From: Candidatus Binatia bacterium
GTDB lineage: Bacteria; Desulfobacterota_B; Binatia; UBA9968; JAJDTQ01
Assembly: GCA_022827045.1 (NCBI GenBank)
Contig: JAJDTQ010000276.1
Location: forward strand, 1-17,703
Length of the DNA stretch: 17,703 nt
Direction: 5' to 3'
The notes beneath the pieces are model-generated. The model made no database searches. It was given only the letters and a program-made list of their open reading frames with translations, and was not told where the DNA came from. Both the position numbers and the translations under genes were made by a program. The stretch's first letter is position 1, and each line of letters begins with the position of its first letter. Positions 8,840-16,892 of the stretch are shown one piece after another.

Positions 8840-8845
8840 CACCTC
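8840..8845 (-). promoter_or_regulatory. Shine-Dalgarno that favours the TTG start at 8834
   Basis: On the minus strand GAGGTG (8845-8840) stands 5 bases before TTG 8834. The other candidate starts, ATG 8813 and TTG 8903, have no comparable site. The same GAGGTG overlaps an out-of-frame ATG that would give only a short peptide of about 23 residues. Confidence 0.45.
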
Positions 8846-8902
8846 GATGCGACGGTGGAGGCCGCGCCTCCGGGGTCGCAGGAATCGACGTCTGTCGTGG
8901 CA

Positions 8903-8931
8903 ACTATGCCAATTCCAGTGCTAGCTCACAA
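8903..8931 (-). promoter_or_regulatory. Candidate sigma-70-type promoter for the kinase gene
   Basis: On the minus strand TTGTGA (8931-8926) and CATAGT (8908-8903) are spaced exactly 17 bases, each matching 4 of 6 consensus positions. Transcription would begin near 8896, leaving about 60 bases before TTG 8834 and excluding the TTG at 8903 as a start. This is a prediction by eye only. Confidence 0.3.
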
Positions 8932-9408
8932 TATATCACGTAATACCGGGGGGCAGATCACCGCAATGTCATAGTCGCGTGGTACGTTGCCTAGCGAGTT
9001 TGCCCAACGGCAGGGTGGTGTTTGCCTGTCACTCGAACGACGCAACCCGGACCGGCGGCAGACGCCTCTTGCACTCCCGAGTCTCCCATCCTGAACACCG
9101 GCGGTCCGGTATGGCGCGGGCCGTTCCTCCGCCAATCTTCTCCTCCCGGCCGCCGCGCCGGCGGTCTCTCTCGTTCAGGGCGCCTGTCCAGGCACAGCGA
9201 CGGATCACCACTCCGCACAACCTCCAGCTCGTCCCCGACGGTCAACGGATGTGGCTGACCTGGGGCGAACCTGCCCGCGATACCCGAGAAACGAAACCCG
9301 AATGGAGCGCGAAGGACAAAAGCCCCGAGCAGCGGACGACCGCCGACGGTCAGCGCCGGAACGTGTGAGGTAACGGGATCCATCTGACGAAGTAGAGGTC
9401 TAGACGCA

Positions 9409-10308
9409 GTGTTTATCAACCGGTTGTTTCGTGAACAGGCCCTGGAAAGACGCCGGAGGCAAGAGCCGCTCGACGACCGCCTGCAGGTCACGGCCCCGCA
9501 TGAGTGGATCCTGGTGGTCGGGCTGGGCGTGATCTTCCTGGCGCTGCTGGTGTATAGCGCGGTTGGCAGCGTCGAGCGCAGCCTCTCCTTTGATGCGGTG
9601 GTGGTTCTCCCCGGCGAACGGTATTCCGTGTCCGCGCCGGTGTCCGGCACGGTGGTTGAGGTCTTGGCGGAAGTGGGCAACACCGTCGAACCGGCGCAGG
9701 TCATCGCCCGGCTGCGCCCGCCCGTGGAGCAGCCGCGGGATTCAGAGGCGCGCCGGCTCCTCGAGTCGCTCGTGGAGCAGTCGGGCCGGAACGACGAAGC
9801 CGCGGCGGATCTGCGCCTGCTGTTGCTAGCGCTGGCGAGCGCGGGGGACATCGGAGGGTCCGCTGCCGAAGTGGACGTCGTCAGTGTGACCGGGGGCGAG
9901 ATCATGACGCTTGATCTCGCGCCGGGGATGCCGGTGCGCGCCGGTGAGCCGGTGGCGCAGGTGCGGGCCGCGGCTTCCGGCCCTCCGGAGGCCCTGGCGC
10001 TGGTGCCGGCCGACGACGCCGCACGGCTTGAGGCGGAGATGACGGCGCGGGTCAGCGTGGCGCGTGGCAGCCGGGAGGCCGGCAGCTACCCGGCGGAGGT
10101 CGCCGCCGTCTCGGCGCGAGCCGTCGCGCCGCCGGAGTGGCTGGCGGACCTGGGGCTGTCGGCGCCGGCGGGGTCCCATCTGGTGCGGGTGCGATTTGAC
10201 GACGCCGGCATAGCTGATGCGGTCGCGGACGGCTCCATGGCGTCGCTGCGCGTGGTGTTGGGACAAAGCTCGCTCCTGGCCCTCGTGGCGCCGGGAGTCG
10301 GCGGCTGA
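9409..10308 (+). CDS. NHLM-type peptide export membrane fusion protein (HlyD-like)
   Basis: A 299-residue adaptor linking an ABC peptide exporter to the cell envelope. The N-terminus FREQALERRRRQEPLDDRLQ followed by VTAPHEW is typical of the NHLM-system HlyD family. One membrane segment lies at about 33-53 (WILVVGLGVIFLALLVYSAV). The first lipoyl-like half is at about 70-102 (SVSAPVSGTVVEVLAEVGNT) and the second at 157-186 (GEIMTLDLAPGMPVRAGEPV), followed by a beta-barrel region to the end. The helical hairpin between the halves is only about 40 residues, and the protein is shorter than the roughly 400 residues I expect for such adaptors, so it probably spans only a short distance. The start is GTG 9409 with AGAGGT at 9394-9399. 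The stop overlaps the next ATG by one base (TGATG), so translation is coupled to the transporter. It is the first gene of the operon. Confidence 0.88.
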   Translation: MFINRLFREQALERRRRQEPLDDRLQVTAPHEWILVVGLGVIFLALLVYSAVGSVERSLSFDAVVVLPGERYSVSAPVSGTVVEVLAEVGNTVEPAQVIARLRPPVEQPRDSEARRLLESLVEQSGRNDEAAADLRLLLLALASAGDIGGSAAEVDVVSVTGGEIMTLDLAPGMPVRAGEPVAQVRAAASGPPEALALVPADDAARLEAEMTARVSVARGSREAGSYPAEVAAVSARAVAPPEWLADLGLSAPAGSHLVRVRFDDAGIADAVADGSMASLRVVLGQSSLLALVAPGVGG

Positions 10309-12509
10309 TGCGGATTCCGTCCCCGATCGGGGCGCGCCGCCGGCCCCGGCGGGCGCGGACGCCCCTGATGCTGCAGATGGAAGACACCGAGTGCGGGGCC
10401 GTGTGCCTGGGCATCGTGTTGGCGTACTTCGGACGCTGGACGACCGTGGAAGAGCTGCGCGAGGCGTGCGCCGTCAACCGGGACGGCTGTGACGCCGCCG
10501 ACATTTCGCGCGCCGCCCGCGGCTACGGACTGGAACCCCAGGGCTGGCGCCGGGAGCCGGAACAGCTTCACGCGATGACCATGCCGCTGATCATCTTCTG
10601 GGAGTTCAATCACTTCCTGGTGCTGGAGGGATTTCGGGGCGCCAGCTACCTGGTGAACGATCCGGCCAACGGCCATCGGACGCTGAGCGCGGAGGAGTTC
10701 GACCAGGGGTTTACCGGCGTCGCGCTGAGCTTCGAGGTCGGACCGGACTTCCGTCCCGGCGGGTCCCGTCCCGGCGTCGTCCGCAGGCTGTGGCCCTGGC
10801 TGTCGGACGTGACCGGGCCGCTGGCGTTCGCGCTGTGCTGCGGGCTGCTGCTGTCACTCCCGGTCGCCGCCCTGCCGTTCCTGCTGAGCGTCTTCGTCGA
10901 CCATGTCCTGAGCGGACGGGAGCCGCAGTGGGGAGCTGCGCTGGCGGGCGGGGTGGCCCTGGCAGGCGGCCTGGTGTACCTGCTGACCTGGCTGCGACAG
11001 CGCTGCCTCAGACTCCTGGCGGTGCGGCTCTCGGTGGACCACGCCGACCGCTTCATCAGGCGGCTGTTCCGGCTGCGGATGCGGTTCTTCACCAACCGCT
11101 ACGGCGGCGACCTGACCTCCCGGATCCAGCTGATCGACCAGGTCGCCACGGTGGCGACCGAGCAGTTCGTCGGGGTGGTCATCGAGCTTGTGACCAGCGC
11201 CGTGTTCCTGCTGTTCCTATTCCTGTACGACCCGGTGCTGGCGGGGGCGGTGGCGGCGCTGGGCGCGGTCAACCTGTACATCATGCAGCTGCTCACCGGG
11301 GGCCGGGTGGGCGAGAACCGCCGTCTGCAGCGCGAGCAGGGCAAGCTGCAAGGCGTGGGGATGTACGGGCTGAGCAACATCGACACCCTGCAAGCGACCT
11401 CGGGGGAGATCGGGTTTTTCTCCCACTGGGGCGGCTACCAGGCCCGGGAACTGCTGGCCCGCCAGCGCTTCGCGGAAATCGGGCACCTCATGGGAGCGCT
11501 GCCGGGCGTATTCACGATTCTGGGCAACGCCGTCGTGCTGGGCGTGGCGGGCTGGCGGGTGATGGAGGGCGACATGTCGCTGGGCATGATGATGGGATGC
11601 TACGTCCTGGCGACGTACTTCCTGTTGCCCATCGGCCGTTTCGCCCAGTTCGCCGAACTGTTCCAGGTTCTCGAGGCCAACCTGCAACGGCTCGAAGACG
11701 TGATGGACTCCCCCGAGGACGCGTACTTTCAGCAGGACGGGGAGCAGCCTTCCGCGAGCAGCGACGCTCTGAGCCGGACGGTCCGGTTGAGCGGGCAGCT
11801 CGAGCTGCGCAACGTGGAGTTTGGCCACAAGGCGAACCGGGACCCGATGCTCCGGGACTTCAACCTGACCATCGAGCCGGGGCAGCGGGTGGCCGTGGTC
11901 GGTCCCACCGGGTCGGGCAAGTCGACGCTGGCGCTGCTGGCGGCAGGGAGCCACCAGCCCTGGTCTGGGGGCGTCTATCTGGATGGCCACCCGCGCTCCG
12001 AGATTTCCCGCGGCCTGCTCGGGAGCTCGGTGGCCATGGTCGACCAGCGCATATTCCTGTTCGCCGGGACCGTGAGGGAGAACCTGAGCCTGTGGAACCC
12101 TGAGATCCCCGAGCAGGACCTGGTGGCCGCGGCCACCGACGCCGCCATCCATGATGAGATTATGGCGCGGTCGCAGGGCTACGATGCGCCCGTGGTCGAG
12201 GGCGGGCGAAACTTCAGCGGCGGCCAGCGCCAGCGCCTGGAGATCGCCCGCGCCCTGGTGGGGAATCCGTCCCTGCTGATCCTGGACGAGGCCACCAGCG
12301 CGCTGGACCCGATCACCGAGGTGCGCATCGACGACGCCCTGCGCCGGCGCGGATGCAGCTGCCTGATCGTGGCGCACCGCCTCAGCACCATCCGCGACTG
12401 CGATCTGATCGTGGTCCTGGACGGCGGACGGGAGGTGCAGCGAGGCACACACACCGAGCTGATGGCGGACCAGGACGGCCTCTACCGTCACCTGATGGAG
12501 ACGGAATGA
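10308..12509 (+). CDS. NHLM ABC transporter with C39 leader peptidase (peptidase/permease/ATPase)
   Basis: A 733-residue bifunctional exporter that removes double-glycine leaders and transports the product. Residues about 18-140 are a peptidase C39 domain with Q23 and C29 in LQMEDTECGAVCLGIVLAYFG, H102 in FNHFLVLEGF and D118 in VNDPANG, so the catalytic set is intact. A six-helix ABC membrane domain covers about 165-450. The ATPase has Walker A GPTGSGKST (532-540), signature FSGGQRQ (about 636-642), Walker B LLILDEATSALD (about D660) and H-loop H690. The length and order match the NHLM-system peptidase/permease family. Its likely substrates are the VAGG-, VSGG- and IAGG-leader precursors encoded at 16619-17703. 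It starts inside the stop of the HlyD gene and its own stop overlaps the next start (ATGA). Confidence 0.93.
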   Translation: MRIPSPIGARRRPRRARTPLMLQMEDTECGAVCLGIVLAYFGRWTTVEELREACAVNRDGCDAADISRAARGYGLEPQGWRREPEQLHAMTMPLIIFWEFNHFLVLEGFRGASYLVNDPANGHRTLSAEEFDQGFTGVALSFEVGPDFRPGGSRPGVVRRLWPWLSDVTGPLAFALCCGLLLSLPVAALPFLLSVFVDHVLSGREPQWGAALAGGVALAGGLVYLLTWLRQRCLRLLAVRLSVDHADRFIRRLFRLRMRFFTNRYGGDLTSRIQLIDQVATVATEQFVGVVIELVTSAVFLLFLFLYDPVLAGAVAALGAVNLYIMQLLTGGRVGENRRLQREQGKLQGVGMYGLSNIDTLQATSGEIGFFSHWGGYQARELLARQRFAEIGHLMGALPGVFTILGNAVVLGVAGWRVMEGDMSLGMMMGCYVLATYFLLPIGRFAQFAELFQVLEANLQRLEDVMDSPEDAYFQQDGEQPSASSDALSRTVRLSGQLELRNVEFGHKANRDPMLRDFNLTIEPGQRVAVVGPTGSGKSTLALLAAGSHQPWSGGVYLDGHPRSEISRGLLGSSVAMVDQRIFLFAGTVRENLSLWNPEIPEQDLVAAATDAAIHDEIMARSQGYDAPVVEGGRNFSGGQRQRLEIARALVGNPSLLILDEATSALDPITEVRIDDALRRRGCSCLIVAHRLSTIRDCDLIVVLDGGREVQRGTHTELMADQDGLYRHLMETE

Positions 12510-15445
12510 GCAACGATCCAGCACCGGGCGGTGGAGCGCCGGGCGCGGAGCGCCTGGCCGAACTGGCGGCCGCTCGCGGGGAGCCGGTGGCCGGAGGCGG
12601 CAATCGGCCCATCCACCTCTCCGATACCGCCGTCCTGTGGTTCGTGGCCGAGGGGGCGGTGGACGTGTTCGCGGCCCGCCGCCGGGCCGACGGAGTGCCG
12701 ACCGACTTCAGACACCTCCTGCGAGCCGGCGCCGGACGGCTGCTGTTTCCCGCCGAGGAGGGCCTGACCGGAACCGTGCTCGTGGCCAAGGGCCTTCCCA
12801 GCTCCGCGCTGCGCCTGATGCCGCTGGACGCGCTCGACGATGCCGGGTGCGATGCACAGGTCGTCGAGCAGGCGGATGCCTGGGTCTCCGAGGTCTCCGA
12901 AGCGGTGACGCGGGAGTTCACCTTCCGCCCGCGCATCGACCAGATCCTATCGAGGGAGACGGGGGAGCAGCCCGTGGAGTCCGGGCAGACGGTGTCGGCG
13001 CGCCGTGGGGTGGTGTGGATGACCAGCGGGGACGACAGCCTGGCGTATCTGAGCACGGAGGAAGGGGATCCGGACGGCCCCGGCGTGCTCCCGATCACCC
13101 CCGCAAGCTGGGTGACCTCGTCGAATCCGACCAGGGTGCGCTGCCTCGCCACACGGGAGGTCCACGCGGAGGGGCGCCTGATGCCCGCCCTGCTGGCCTT
13201 CAACGATCTGGCCCTGAGCGCCGATGATCTCAACCGGCGTCTGCTTCTGGCCGACGTTGTCAACCTGCAAACGAGCACCGCCGAGTACCGCCAACGGGGT
13301 GAGCAGAACGCACGCCGCCGCCTCTTTGGAGTACTGAAACCGGACGTACGGGGGGATGGCGTTGACTCGGCTCTCCCGGAAGCGCTGCAACGGGTCGGTC
13401 GCCACGAGGGCGTCGCCTTCCGCATGCCCCAGGGCCGGGCGCAGCGCCCGGGGTCCGACGCCGAGGCGTCGTCGCTGGCCGACATCCTGGTGGCCTCGGG
13501 AGTCCGCACGCGTCGCGTGGCCCTGCGGCGCGAGCAACGCTGGTGGCAGGGTGACAGCGGCGCGATGCTCGCCATCCGCAAGGACGACGGCGCGCCCGTC
13601 GCCCTGCTCCCGGGCCCCCTGGGACGCTACCGGATGGTGGAGCCGGAATCCGGCCGCCTGCAGCGGGTCAACGCCCGTCGGGCCGAGTCGCTGGAGCCGG
13701 AGGCCCACTTCTTCTACTGTCCGCTCTCCGACGACGGCCCGGTCAAGGCTCGGCAGCTTGCGAGATTGGTCTTGCACCGGGTGGGGGCCGACCTCGCCCG
13801 GCCGGTCGCGGCCGGGCTGCTGGCGGGCATGGCCATGCTGGTTCCCGCGGTGCTGCTGGGAGCCTTCGTGGGGCAGGCGCTGCCCGCCGGCTCCGTGCCG
13901 ATGCTCGGGGTGTTGACCCTGGGCGCCGTGCTGATCGCGCTGCTCCTGGGAGTCTTGCAGATGCTCCAGGGCACGGCGCTGATGCGGCTGGAGGGACGCG
14001 TGGCGGCGCGCGCCGGGGCAGCCCTGTGGCACCGGATGCTGGATCTGCCGTCAGGCTTCTTCCGCCGCTTCACTTCCGGTGACCTGGCCACGCGGGCCAT
14101 GGCGATCCATGAGCTGCGGGACCAGGTCTCGGGCGTCGTCGTGAACGCCCTGTTGTCGGTCCTCTTCCTGCTCCCCACCTTTGCCCTGCTCTTCCTCTAC
14201 AACGCCGCTCTGGGCTGGCTGTGCCTGGGATTGGGCCTGGTCTCGTTGGGGGTCACCCTCGCACTGGGTCTGATGCAGACGCCCCACCATCGCCGGCGGC
14301 TGGCCGTCACGCGCCGGCTGGCGGGGACGCTGCTCCAGCTTATCGGCGGGGTGGCCAAGCTGCGGACCGCGGGCGCCGAGGGGATGGCCTTCATCATGTG
14401 GGCCCGGGGGTACCGGGAGCAGAAGCAGACGGAGATGAAGCTGGGGGCGTACCAGGAGCACCTGATGGCCTTCACCGCGGCCGTGCCCCTGCTCGCCACC
14501 GCGGCGCTGTTTGCCCTGGCCCTGACGGTCGGCGGGGACGACCTGGCCGTGGGCGGCTTTCTGGTGGTGTACGCCGCGTTCATGGTGTTCAACGGCGCGG
14601 TGGTCCAGCTCGGCGGCGCCTTCTCCGCCATCGCCGCCATACTTCCCGCGGTGCAGCAGGTGCAGCCCATCCTCACCGAACGCCCCCGAAACCTCGCCTC
14701 GGACCTTCCGGCTCCCGAGCTGAAGGGCGAGGTGCTGCTGGACCGCGTGAGCTTCCGCTACTCCGACGACGGGCCGCTGGTCCTCAATGAGGTCACCATT
14801 CATGCCCTGCCGGGAGAGTTCATCGCCCTGGTCGGCGAGTCGGGTGCGGGAAAGAGCACCATATTTCGGCTGGCCCTGGGGTTGGAGCGGCCGCAGCTTC
14901 GCGCCGTCTACTTCGACGGCCACGTTCTGAGCCGGCTCAACTGGAGCTCGGTGCGCAGCAAAATCGGCACCGTTCCCCAGGACGCCCACCTGCGTCCCCA
15001 GACGGTGCTGGACAACATCGTCGGGATCGACGGGGCACTGAACGAGGACGACGCCTGGCGGGCCGCCCGGCTGGCCCGCGTGGACACCGATATTTCGGCG
15101 ATGCCCATGCGCATGTACACCGTGAGCAGCGAGAGCGCCACGGCCTTCTCCGGCGGCCAGGTGCAGCGCTTCATGCTAGCCGCCGCCCTGGCCCGCAATC
15201 CCCAGGTGCTGCTGCTGGACGAGGCGACCAACTGGCTCGACAACCGGACCCAGGCCGACATCATGGAGCAGATCGAGCAGCTCTCCGTGACCCGCATCAT
15301 CAGCGCCCACCGGCTTTCCACCATCCGGCGGGCCGACCGCATCTACGTGCTGGAGGGCGGCCGGGTCGTCCAGGAGGGAACCTTCGCAGGGCTGATGGAA
15401 CGGGAAGGCGTGTTCCGGGACCTGGTCAGGCGGCAACTGACGTGA
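12506..15445 (+). CDS. NHLM second ABC transporter (permease/ATPase) with long N-terminal region
   Basis: A 979-residue protein matching the second ABC transporter that accompanies NHLM peptide clusters. The first 400 or so residues are soluble and contain no C39 Cys/His. They include a beta-rich, cyclic-nucleotide-binding-like section (about 30-110: IHLSDTAVLWFVAEGAVDVF, then LLRAGAGRLLF) whose role is unknown. Membrane helices start near 425 (PVAAGLLAGMAMLVPAVLLG) and run to about 715. The ATPase has Walker A GESGAGKST (777-785), signature FSGGQVQ (881-887), Walker B VLLLDEATNWLD (about D905) and H-loop H935, all intact. ATG 12506 is chosen because it gives the 4-base ATGA overlap with the peptidase transporter. 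Longer starts would run back inside that gene. It probably pairs with the peptidase transporter, but a homodimer is possible. Confidence 0.92.
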   Translation: MSNDPAPGGGAPGAERLAELAAARGEPVAGGGNRPIHLSDTAVLWFVAEGAVDVFAARRRADGVPTDFRHLLRAGAGRLLFPAEEGLTGTVLVAKGLPSSALRLMPLDALDDAGCDAQVVEQADAWVSEVSEAVTREFTFRPRIDQILSRETGEQPVESGQTVSARRGVVWMTSGDDSLAYLSTEEGDPDGPGVLPITPASWVTSSNPTRVRCLATREVHAEGRLMPALLAFNDLALSADDLNRRLLLADVVNLQTSTAEYRQRGEQNARRRLFGVLKPDVRGDGVDSALPEALQRVGRHEGVAFRMPQGRAQRPGSDAEASSLADILVASGVRTRRVALRREQRWWQGDSGAMLAIRKDDGAPVALLPGPLGRYRMVEPESGRLQRVNARRAESLEPEAHFFYCPLSDDGPVKARQLARLVLHRVGADLARPVAAGLLAGMAMLVPAVLLGAFVGQALPAGSVPMLGVLTLGAVLIALLLGVLQMLQGTALMRLEGRVAARAGAALWHRMLDLPSGFFRRFTSGDLATRAMAIHELRDQVSGVVVNALLSVLFLLPTFALLFLYNAALGWLCLGLGLVSLGVTLALGLMQTPHHRRRLAVTRRLAGTLLQLIGGVAKLRTAGAEGMAFIMWARGYREQKQTEMKLGAYQEHLMAFTAAVPLLATAALFALALTVGGDDLAVGGFLVVYAAFMVFNGAVVQLGGAFSAIAAILPAVQQVQPILTERPRNLASDLPAPELKGEVLLDRVSFRYSDDGPLVLNEVTIHALPGEFIALVGESGAGKSTIFRLALGLERPQLRAVYFDGHVLSRLNWSSVRSKIGTVPQDAHLRPQTVLDNIVGIDGALNEDDAWRAARLARVDTDISAMPMRMYTVSSESATAFSGGQVQRFMLAAALARNPQVLLLDEATNWLDNRTQADIMEQIEQLSVTRIISAHRLSTIRRADRIYVLEGGRVVQEGTFAGLMEREGVFRDLVRRQLT

Positions 15446-15491
15446 AGCGCCCGTCCTGCCCGAGAGGCGACGGACGTATAACGGAAGGCCG

Positions 15492-16622
15492 ATGAGAGCC
15501 GACGAGGCCTGCGCAACGGCGTGCGAGACCGGGCCGGGAGACGGTCCGCCGCACCGCTCCGCCGGGCCCTCCGGCCAAGCACTCCACGGCTCCTTTGGCG
15601 CGTTCCTTGCGGAGCTGCGCAGTCTGTTTCCGGCCGCCCTGTTCGGCGACTCCGGCTGGGAGCGGCTGCTGGCGCTGGCGCACCGGCTGCCCATCCACGT
15701 GATCGACAACCGTTTCGGCTTCGAGTTCGATCTTTGCGACCCCGACCCGGCGGCGGATTTCTGCGTGGTGCCGCCGCCCGGGTCCTGTCTCGCCGAGTTC
15801 TACGTGCGGCAGGGCGAGCTTGCCCCTCCGGCGTCGGCAGAGGCCGCGCTGGGGGCGTTTCTCGCCGAACAGGCGCAAGACCCGCAGTCGCTGCTCAGGG
15901 CAGGGGACGGCGGGGTGATCCTGGAATACGATCTGGTTGGGATTTCGTCGGATCAGCCGGCCTCGCCCGGAATCTTCATAGGGCCCGGGGACGTGGGGGA
16001 CGAGTCCTGCCGGGAGAAGCTGTTCGGCGAACCGGAGCGTCTTGCAGCCGCTCTATGGGCTGTCGCCGGATGGACACCCGATGCAGCCATTCTGCGGCAC
16101 ATGCAACGCATCTACCGGCTCATGCCGCCGATTGCTCCGGTCTCCCAGGCCGGCATTCTGCCGGGGCGAACGCAGCGGTCGGTCCGCCTCATCATTGGCG
16201 CCGGATCCGGCGAAGACGCCGTCGGTATGTTGGAGCGGTGGGGATGGTCCGGCTCCCTGGCTGATGTCGCCACCGTATACGAGAGTCTGGCGGAACTGAC
16301 GAGGCCGGGCGTCAGTTTGAGCGTCGACGTCACGGCGGAGGGGGTTTCACCCCGTCTCGGACTGGAGTTTTACCGACCCGCGGCATGGCACGAGCTGGAC
16401 CACTCCGGGTGGAACCGGCTGATCGACCGGCTGGAGGAGCGGGGCTGGTGCCTGCCGGAAAAGGCGCGCGGGCTGAAGGCCTGGCCGCACGTGGAGCTGG
16501 TCTTCGACAAGGCCGGGGTATTCCAGGTCCAGCAGAGCATCAACCACGTGAAGGTGGTTGTGGACCGCGGGACCACCACCGCCAAGGCCTACGCAGGCAC
16601 GATCGTCCTACCGGCGGCCTAA
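15492..16622 (+). CDS. Unrecognised protein of the NHLM operon
   Basis: A 376-residue protein whose family I cannot name with confidence. The first 28 residues are low-complexity (Gly, Pro, Ala). Then comes an alpha/beta protein with no membrane segment and no signal peptide. Notable stretches are IHVIDNRFGFEFDLCDP, GVSPRLGLEFYRPAAW, LIDRLEERGWCLPEKARG followed by LKAWPHVELVF, and a C-terminal INHVKVVVDRGTTTAKAYAG. The LGLEF, GWCLPEK, AWPH and INHVK/AKAY series reminds me of hypothetical proteins beside ribosomal-peptide clusters in other bacteria, but that is recollection, not a test. No ATP-grasp, radical SAM or cyclodehydratase motif is visible. It starts 46 bases after the second transporter with GGAAGG at 15483-15488, so it is probably the last gene of the operon. 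Its TAA overlaps the TAG of the convergent precursor gene. It may help processing, folding or immunity. Confidence 0.75.
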   Translation: MRADEACATACETGPGDGPPHRSAGPSGQALHGSFGAFLAELRSLFPAALFGDSGWERLLALAHRLPIHVIDNRFGFEFDLCDPDPAADFCVVPPPGSCLAEFYVRQGELAPPASAEAALGAFLAEQAQDPQSLLRAGDGGVILEYDLVGISSDQPASPGIFIGPGDVGDESCREKLFGEPERLAAALWAVAGWTPDAAILRHMQRIYRLMPPIAPVSQAGILPGRTQRSVRLIIGAGSGEDAVGMLERWGWSGSLADVATVYESLAELTRPGVSLSVDVTAEGVSPRLGLEFYRPAAWHELDHSGWNRLIDRLEERGWCLPEKARGLKAWPHVELVFDKAGVFQVQQSINHVKVVVDRGTTTAKAYAGTIVLPAA

Positions 16623-16876
16623 ACGTAGCCCCAGATAAACACCCCGCCGGAGACCTTCTCCATTTCGGCCTCCGTCAGCTTGGGCGAGGGCGGGAGCACG
16701 AGGTGGGCGGTAGTGGCGCTGTCCTCCTGCACCACGACATCAAACCCGTCCGGAATGGTCGCTCCGGTTTCAGCCGAAATGGCCGCTCTCGGGTCGGCGA
16801 TGAGGTGGGCGCGGAAGTCGCCGTCCTCCTCCGCCTTGGTCAGGATTTGGGTCTTCGACTCGGTTGCCGTCGTAAA
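16619..16876 (-). CDS. NHLP-type precursor A without a normal start codon (core VFIWGYV)
   Basis: An open frame of 85 codons that aligns along its whole length with precursors B and C. It has a 78-position leader (TTATESKTQILTKAEEDG onward, with DPRAAISAETG, IPDGFDVVV and LPPSPKLTEAEMEKVSGG) and a 7-residue tail VFIWGYV. The position that is ATG in its paralogs is TTT (16876-16874). No in-frame ATG, GTG or TTG lies near it. The long upstream extension would run inside gene B, and the in-frame ATT at 16903 lies before the ribosome site. GGAGGA (16887-16882) remains 5 bases upstream, only 16 bases after the stop of gene B. The frame is otherwise intact. It could be a freshly silenced gene, a sequencing error or an unusual start. 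Leader identity is firm, expression is not. Confidence 0.7.
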   Translation of the reverse strand, partial: FTTATESKTQILTKAEEDGDFRAHLIADPRAAISAETGATIPDGFDVVVQEDSATTAHLVLPPSPKLTEAEMEKVSGGVFIWGYV

Positions 16877-16881
16877 CGGCT

Positions 16882-16887
16882 TCCTCC
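16882..16887 (-). promoter_or_regulatory. Intact Shine-Dalgarno before the missing start codon of precursor A
   Basis: Minus-strand GGAGGA ends 5 bases before the TTT that occupies the start position. The spacing is normal for initiation, so only the start codon is lost and not the ribosome site. Confidence 0.6.
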
Positions 16888-16892
16888 GTCGG

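Larger units (their letters stand above)
8835..9408. other. Divergent intergenic region between kinase and NHLM operon
   Basis: About 570 bases with no convincing gene. Open frames here on either strand are Arg/Ser/Pro-rich and unsupported, including a long minus-strand frame that runs in from the HlyD gene. The left end has an AT-rich patch (about 8930-8946) with the candidate kinase promoter. The operon promoter must lie to the right of this, but I could not identify a clear one. Confidence 0.5.

Noticed and set aside
7383..8924. Long plus-strand frame of 513 codons opposite the kinase gene
   Set aside because: It is the antisense shadow of the kinase gene, rich in His, Arg and Gly, with no domain. 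The minus strand carries a complete GAF-PAS-kinase-receiver-wHTH protein.
8991..9905. Minus-strand frame of about 300 codons
   Set aside because: Low-complexity Ser/Thr/Arg sequence that covers the start of the HlyD gene on the other strand. No motif or ribosome site.
12353..12505. Upstream extension of the second transporter to 12353
   Set aside because: It would overlap the previous gene by 157 bases, and the extra residues are Arg/Gly/Pro shadow sequence. The ATGA overlap at 12506 is the natural start.
11217..12524. Minus-strand frame of 435 codons inside the peptidase transporter
   Set aside because: Antisense shadow. The plus strand has intact Walker A, signature and Walker B motifs in the same place.
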